From CAVZCC01 sp963773765 (GTDB lineage: Bacteria > Actinomycetota > Acidimicrobiia > Acidimicrobiales > Microtrichaceae), in NCBI GenBank assembly GCA_963773765.1, contig CAVZCC010000001.1:1364001-1428000 (forward strand): 64,000 bases of DNA, written 5' to 3'. This document shows positions 61,678 through 64,000 of this stretch, piece after piece. The notes under the pieces are model-generated. The model ran no database searches and was not told where the DNA came from. It saw nothing but the letters and a program-made list of their open reading frames with translations. A program made the translations under genes and the position numbers. How positions within the stretch are numbered: the first letter of the stretch is position 1; each line of letters starts with the position of its first letter.

Positions 61678-62996
61678 GACCCACGACCGCCCCCGCCGCA
61701 GTGGACCGGGCCCGGTCCACTGCGGCGGGGGCGGGGGCGGTGGCAGCGGCGACGGCGCTGGTGGCGGCTGCCGTGATCTGGGGACGGGCGCTGGTGGCGG
61801 ACCTGACGCCGATCTTCCTGGACGCGCCGCCGTTCGTCGGGCGGTGGCTGTGGCACTGGCCGCCCGGGCTGTGGGCCGCGGTCGGCCTGGCCGTCGTACT
61901 GGTCGCGGTGTGGGTCCCCGCCACCGAACGTCTCCACTGGTGGGGGGTGCTCGCCTGCTCCGCCGCGTGCTCGGCCGCGTGGGCCGTGGCACTGGCCGCG
62001 TCCGCCGGTTGGAACGCGTTGTGGGAGCCGTTGGGGACCCGGTTCGAGTACCTCCCCCTGGCCCGGCGCATCGAGGACCCCGGCGCGTTCATCCGGACCT
62101 TCGTCGACCGCCTCCCGGCGTACCCGACGCACGTGAAGGGCCATCCGCCGGGGGCGGTGCTGGCGTTCCTGGGACTGGACCGTCTGGGCCTGTCCGACGC
62201 CGGCGTGGCCGCCGTGGTGCTTGCCGTGGCCGCGTCGGCGGCACCGGCGGCCCTCGTCGCGCTGGATCGCGTGGCCGGCCGGGACCCGGCCCGTCGGGCC
62301 GCGGCGTTCGTGGGGCTCGCACCCGCCGTGGTGTGGACCGCCACCTCCGCCGATGCCCTGTTCATGGGCGTCGGCTCCTGGGCCGTGGCCCTGGGGGCGG
62401 TGGCGGCCACGTCGGACCGGACGCGGACCATGGTGGTGGCCGGGATCGGTTCCGGGTTGGCCGCCGGTGCCTTCCTGACCATGTCCTACGGCGCCGTCAC
62501 CCTGCTCGGACCACTGTGGGCGCTGGCCGGGTGGGCGGCGTGGCGGAGGCGGGCGCCGGCCCTGTTCGCCGCGGCCGCCGGGGTCGTCGTGCTCCCCGGT
62601 GCCCTCGCGCTGGCCGGCTTCTCCTGGCTCGACGGCCCGGCGGCCACGCGCGCCGCCTACCTGGACGGCGTGGCGCCGGACCGTCCGTACGCGTTCTTCC
62701 TGGTGGCGAACCTGGCGGCACTGGCGGTGGCGGTCGGCCCGGCGACGGTGGCGGGAATGGCCTGGCTCCGGGACCGCACGGCCTGGCTCCTGGTGGGTGG
62801 CGCACTGGCGGGCGCCGTGGCGGCCGACCTGTCCGGCCTGTCCAAGGGGGAGGTGGAGCGGATCTGGTTGCCGCTGGTCCCGTTCCTGGTCCTGGCCACC
62901 GCCGCCGTGCACGGCCGCACGGCCCGGCGGAGCTGGCTGGCGGCCCAGTTGGCCGTGGCGGTGCTCCTGCAGGCCTGGCTGCGGTCACCGTGGTGA
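61674..62996 (+). CDS. Polytopic membrane protein, possible GT-C glycosyltransferase
   Basis: This 440-residue protein has about eleven hydrophobic helices. The first large loop carries GTRFEYLPLARRIEDPG and RLPAYPTHVKGHPPGAVLAFL, a layout like lipid-carrier-dependent glycosyltransferases, but no classical catalytic Asp pair is certain. It is coupled to the epimerase through GTGA. The coding start holds a perfect 48-bp palindrome (codons 5-20). If the GT2 and epimerase supply a lipid-linked sugar, this protein is the natural acceptor enzyme; that is inference. Confidence 0.75.
   Translation: MRPTTAPAAVDRARSTAAGAGAVAAATALVAAAVIWGRALVADLTPIFLDAPPFVGRWLWHWPPGLWAAVGLAVVLVAVWVPATERLHWWGVLACSAACSAAWAVALAASAGWNALWEPLGTRFEYLPLARRIEDPGAFIRTFVDRLPAYPTHVKGHPPGAVLAFLGLDRLGLSDAGVAAVVLAVAASAAPAALVALDRVAGRDPARRAAAFVGLAPAVVWTATSADALFMGVGSWAVALGAVAATSDRTRTMVVAGIGSGLAAGAFLTMSYGAVTLLGPLWALAGWAAWRRRAPALFAAAAGVVVLPGALALAGFSWLDGPAATRAAYLDGVAPDRPYAFFLVANLAALAVAVGPATVAGMAWLRDRTAWLLVGGALAGAVAADLSGLSKGEVERIWLPLVPFLVLATAAVHGRTARRSWLAAQLAVAVLLQAWLRSPW
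61687..61734. repeat. Perfect 48-bp palindrome inside a coding region
   Basis: The 24 bases 61687-61710 are followed without spacer by their exact reverse complement, 61711-61734. The centre is GGACCGGGCCCGGTCC. It lies 13 bp after the GTG of the membrane protein. In RNA it would form a very stable hairpin just behind the start codon. Confidence 0.95.
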
Positions 62997-63053
62997 CCCG
63001 CTCGGCATCCCTCCCGTTGAGCACACGGCCGCGCGCCGGCGCATGATGGTCCG

Positions 63054-63476
63054 ATGAGCATCGCCGACCCGGTCGTGTCCCGGATCCTGCGGTCCCCGCT
63101 GCACGGGTTGATGTCGTCGTCGACGGACCTGGTGCGGTACACGGGCCGGCGGTCCGGCCGGACGTTCACCACGCCGACCCAGTACGCCCGCGACGGGGAT
63201 GACGTGGTCATCCTGGTGGGCCGGCCCGAGACCAAGGTGTGGTGGCGGAACTTCACCGGCGGCGGCGACCTGGAGCTGCTCCTGGCCGGGACCTGGGTAC
63301 CCATGCGGGGAGAGGCGGTGGTCGGCGGGGAACGACCCGACGAGGTGGCGGCCCTGCTGGCGACGTACCTCGACCGCTTCCCCCGGGCCGTCAGGACCCT
63401 GGACGGGGAGACTCCCCAGGCCCGGGCCCGGCATGCCGTGGTGGTCCGGTGTCGTCCCCGCCTCCCCAATTCCTGA
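63054..63476 (+). CDS. Nitroreductase-family deazaflavin (F420)-dependent oxidoreductase
   Basis: This 140-residue split-barrel protein of the DDN/FGD-associated family has LVRYTGRRSGRTFTTPTQYARDGDDVVILVGRPETKVWWRNFTGG, the F420-binding signature with its G-R-R-S-G and WWRN segments. It uses F420H2 to reduce unsaturated or nitro compounds. CATGAT 6 nt before the ATG may be a leaderless -10. Length matches the family. Confidence 0.9.
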   Translation: MSIADPVVSRILRSPLHGLMSSSTDLVRYTGRRSGRTFTTPTQYARDGDDVVILVGRPETKVWWRNFTGGGDLELLLAGTWVPMRGEAVVGGERPDEVAALLATYLDRFPRAVRTLDGETPQARARHAVVVRCRPRLPNS

Positions 63477-63497
63477 AACGGCAGACCCACCGTTCGG

Positions 63498-63503
63498 TAC
63501 GGT
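63498..63503 (+). promoter_or_regulatory. Putative -10 element for a leaderless aminotransferase transcript
   Basis: TACGGT ends 7 nt before the ATG at 63511. Confidence 0.45.
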
Positions 63504-63510
63504 CCCGTGC

Positions 63511-64000
63511 ATGCCGGATCCCGGGACGATCGACGTGGAGCGACTGCGGGCCGAGACCCCGGGGCTGGCGGATCGCATCCACCTGAACCATGCCGGCTCG
63601 TCCCCGTCGCCCACCCCGGTGCTGCGCCGTGTGGTGGAGCACCTGGAGCTGGAGGCCGCGATCGGCGGGTACGAGGCGGCCGAGCAGCGGGCCGGCGCCA
63701 TGGAGGACGTCTACCGGTCCGTCGCCACCCTGCTGGGCGCGTCGCCGTCCGAGGTGGCGCTCACCCAGAGCGCGTCGGATGCCTGGGAGCGGGCCTTCTG
63801 GGCCCTGCCACTGGCGGAGGGGGACGTGGTCCTCACCTCCCGGGCCGAGTACGTCTCCAACGCGCTCAGCCTGCTGCTGGCCCGGGAGCGACGGGGCATC
63901 CGGGTGGAGGTCGTGCCCGACGACGAGTGGGGCCAGTTGGACGTGACGGCGCTGGCGGCGCGCATCGACGATCCTGCCGTGCGGTTGGTGGCGGTCTCCC
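63511..64000 (+). CDS. Class V aminotransferase family protein, N-terminal part
   Basis: 163 codons are visible before the window ends. The sequence IHLNHAGSSPSPTPVLRRVVEHLELEAAIGGYEAAEQRA, ALTQSASDAWERAFWALPL and DVVLTSRAEYVSNALSLLLA follows the PLP-dependent fold type I family that includes cysteine desulfurases and the ergothioneine C-S lyase EgtE. The Schiff-base Lys lies beyond the edge. Function within the family cannot be fixed from this part. Confidence 0.85.
   Translation, partial: MPDPGTIDVERLRAETPGLADRIHLNHAGSSPSPTPVLRRVVEHLELEAAIGGYEAAEQRAGAMEDVYRSVATLLGASPSEVALTQSASDAWERAFWALPLAEGDVVLTSRAEYVSNALSLLLARERRGIRVEVVPDDEWGQLDVTALAARIDDPAVRLVAVS

Overview
The window is about 70% GC and densely packed. 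Most neighbouring genes on one strand overlap by a GTGA, ATGA or TGATG junction. The gene content (polyphosphate glucokinase, a deazaflavin-dependent oxidoreductase, a lysyl-tRNA synthetase/MprF fusion, actinobacterial-type leuA, DUF2254, baeRF) points to an actinomycete. I favour class Acidimicrobiia, but that is inference from gene flavour, not a database match. No rRNA, tRNA, CRISPR, prophage or insertion sequence was recognised.

Layout. 0-11 kb: the start of an unidentified gene, an FGGY sugar kinase, an exported pair (lipoprotein plus secreted protein), a lipocalin, a sarcosine-oxidase-like flavoenzyme, a large arylsulfatase, an AlkD-like DNA glycosylase and a DapB-like dehydrogenase. 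11-15.4 kb: an FAD-linked oxidase and a PAS-GGDEF-EAL protein, both frameshifted. 15.4-22.6 kb: an envelope block with DoxX, a LysRS-MprF fusion in the reverse order to mycobacterial LysX, a coupled DUF2254 membrane protein and a lipoprotein GH3 hexosaminidase. 22.7-30.7 kb: a CBS protein, a diiron ferritin-like protein, leuA with a complete leucine attenuator, a Dyp peroxidase, an ABA4-like membrane protein, dusB-maf and a baeRF protein. 31-40.4 kb: an amidase, a PLP-dependent lyase, a MaoC hydratase, a DUF1801 fusion, a penicillin-acylase-type lipoprotein, an SDR and an argJ of the clavulanate OAT2 type. 40.4-49.7 kb: PhoD, a FetAB-type ABC transporter, EthD-like and NTF2-like proteins, a CaiB/BaiF CoA-transferase, polyphosphate glucokinase and a secreted IPT/TIG protein with five essentially identical 270-bp repeats. 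49.8-53.8 kb: a methyltransferase, a 2-oxoglutarate/Fe(II)-type oxygenase preceded by a chain of tiny coupled ORFs, and an AurF-like oxygenase divergent from a TetR regulator over a double operator. 53.6-63 kb: a coherent two-strand locus with a membrane Moco oxidoreductase, a membrane protein, a methyltransferase, a DUF2064 transferase and a deaminase on one strand. A two-component system, an NDP-sugar epimerase and a polytopic membrane protein lie on the other strand, with a GT2 glycosyltransferase between them. The window ends in a deazaflavin-dependent oxidoreductase and a partial class-V aminotransferase.

Two genome-wide patterns emerge. First, at least six otherwise intact genes carry single-base indels, ten in all and nearly all insertions. 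This looks like residual assembly error rather than gene decay, and products should be read across them. Second, many genes have a TAnnnT hexamer 6-8 nt before the start codon and no Shine-Dalgarno sequence, so leaderless transcription appears common. The most promising uncharacterised system is the 53.6-63 kb regulated glycan/redox locus. The inverted LysRS-MprF fusion with DUF2254 and the tandem micro-ORF array at 50.7 kb are the next most interesting.
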